Positions 6,375 to 6,839 of a stretch of 6,839 nucleotides of DNA are shown piece by piece. The notes beneath the pieces are model-generated. The model was not told the origin of the DNA. It worked only from the letters and a program-made list of their open reading frames with translations, and ran no database searches. Both the position numbers and the translations under genes were made by a program. The DNA lies in contig DYZF01000095.1 in assembly GCA_020741375.1 (NCBI GenBank), forward strand, positions 1-6,839, read 5' to 3'. The stretch's first letter is position 1, and the number at the start of each line of letters is the position of its first letter. This stretch comes from Tessaracoccus flavescens (GTDB lineage Bacteria > Actinomycetota > Actinomycetes > Propionibacteriales > Propionibacteriaceae).

Positions 6375-6839
6375 ATGTCAGCCGCCACCGAAGCCATCCG
6401 CACCGCCCGAGACTTCCTGCTCTCGCAGCGGGGACACGGCGACGACGCACGCGCGGGCTTCGCGTGGCCCGAGATCACGGGCGCGTTCAACTGGGCCATC
6501 GACTGGTTCGACGAGATCGGCCGCGACCGCGATGACCTCGCCCTCTGGATCCGCGACGAGCACGGCGCGGACGAGCGCTACACCTACGGTGAACTCGTGG
6601 AGCGCTCCAACCGGCTCGCCAACTGGCTCGAGGCCAACGGCGTCGGCAAGGGCGACACCGTCATGCTCATGCTGGGCAATCAGGTGGAGTTGTGGGACGC
6701 GATGCTCGCGGTCATGAAGATCGGCGGCGTGATCCTGCCGACGGCGCAGGCCCTCCAGGATTACGACCTCGAGGATCGCGCCCCGCGCGCCGACGTCAAG
6801 GCCGTCATCACCAACGCGGAGGAAGAGGACAAGTTCCAC
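6375..6839 (+). CDS. AMP-forming acyl-CoA synthetase, N-terminal part (runs off the window)
   Basis: The first 155 residues of an ANL-superfamily ligase, which would activate a carboxylic acid with ATP to an acyl-adenylate and then form its CoA thioester. The window ends before the P-loop-like and hinge motifs, so catalytic completeness cannot be judged. Visible marks are FNWAIDWFDEI (38-48), a short N-terminal signature I associate with the medium-chain (ACSM-like) and actinomycete acyl-CoA synthetase group; YTYGELVERSNRLANWL (69-85); and GVGKGDTVMLMLGNQVELW (89-107) with LAVMKIGGVILPT (111-123), the usual early core motifs. The ATG at 6375 has AGGGAG (6364-6369) 5 nt upstream. The chain length of the acid used cannot be read from this part; medium-chain or branched fatty acids are plausible. 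An operator-like palindrome just upstream suggests repression when substrate is absent. It diverges from the unknown extracytoplasmic protein gene. Confidence 0.9.
   Translation, partial: MSAATEAIRTARDFLLSQRGHGDDARAGFAWPEITGAFNWAIDWFDEIGRDRDDLALWIRDEHGADERYTYGELVERSNRLANWLEANGVGKGDTVMLMLGNQVELWDAMLAVMKIGGVILPTAQALQDYDLEDRAPRADVKAVITNAEEEDKFH

Noticed and set aside
6378..6839. A minus-strand open frame opposite the acyl-CoA synthetase gene
   Set aside because: The plus strand has an ATG with a well-spaced Shine-Dalgarno and clear ANL-superfamily motifs; the antisense product has none.

Overview
The window reads as ordinary chromosome of a high-GC actinobacterium. The signs are strongly G/C-biased third codon positions, GTG as well as ATG starts, a biotin carboxylase fused to its biotin carrier domain in the style of the mycobacterial/corynebacterial acyl-CoA carboxylase alpha subunit, and an acyl-CoA synthetase of a type I associate with actinomycetes. 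A propionibacterial or related lineage is possible, but the sequence does not settle it. I see no transposase, integrase, CRISPR array, tRNA or rRNA.

Layout, left to right. (1) Positions 1-279 hold the 3' end of an unrecognised gene, followed after 17 nt on the same strand by a complete MscS-family mechanosensitive channel gene (297-1883) with a long charged cytoplasmic tail. (2) A NUDIX hydrolase gene (1911-2393, minus) converges on the channel gene. It diverges from the gene for a fused biotin carboxylase/biotin carrier protein (2487-4268, plus). The 93-nt divergent space holds two palindromes, a plausible promoter and a strong Shine-Dalgarno. (3) The carboxylase gene ends at a long hairpin plus T-run (4299-4350) that looks like an intrinsic terminator. 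It sits directly in front of an unrecognised membrane-anchored protein gene (4363-5175, plus) with a Met/Pro/Gln-rich segment and a Cys-containing conserved-looking domain. (4) A second unrecognised gene, for a membrane-anchored extracytoplasmic protein with two Cys pairs (5197-6111, minus), converges on it. (5) A 263-nt divergent region (6112-6374) separates that gene from the start of an AMP-forming acyl-CoA synthetase gene (6375 to the window end). It contains an 18-bp inverted repeat whose arms face outward towards the two genes, and a perfect 8-4-8 palindrome just upstream of the synthetase start.

How the genes relate. Two are acyl-CoA metabolism genes: the synthetase activates a carboxylic acid to its CoA thioester, and the carboxylase alpha subunit carboxylates biotin so that a separately encoded carboxyltransferase can make malonyl- or methylmalonyl-CoA. 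They are in separate transcription units, each with its own candidate operator. The channel, the NUDIX enzyme and the two unknown membrane proteins have no obvious functional link to these. I found no convincing new multi-gene system. The points most worth a second look are the regulatory palindromes, the terminator/leader overlap at 4299-4350 and the two unrecognised membrane proteins.
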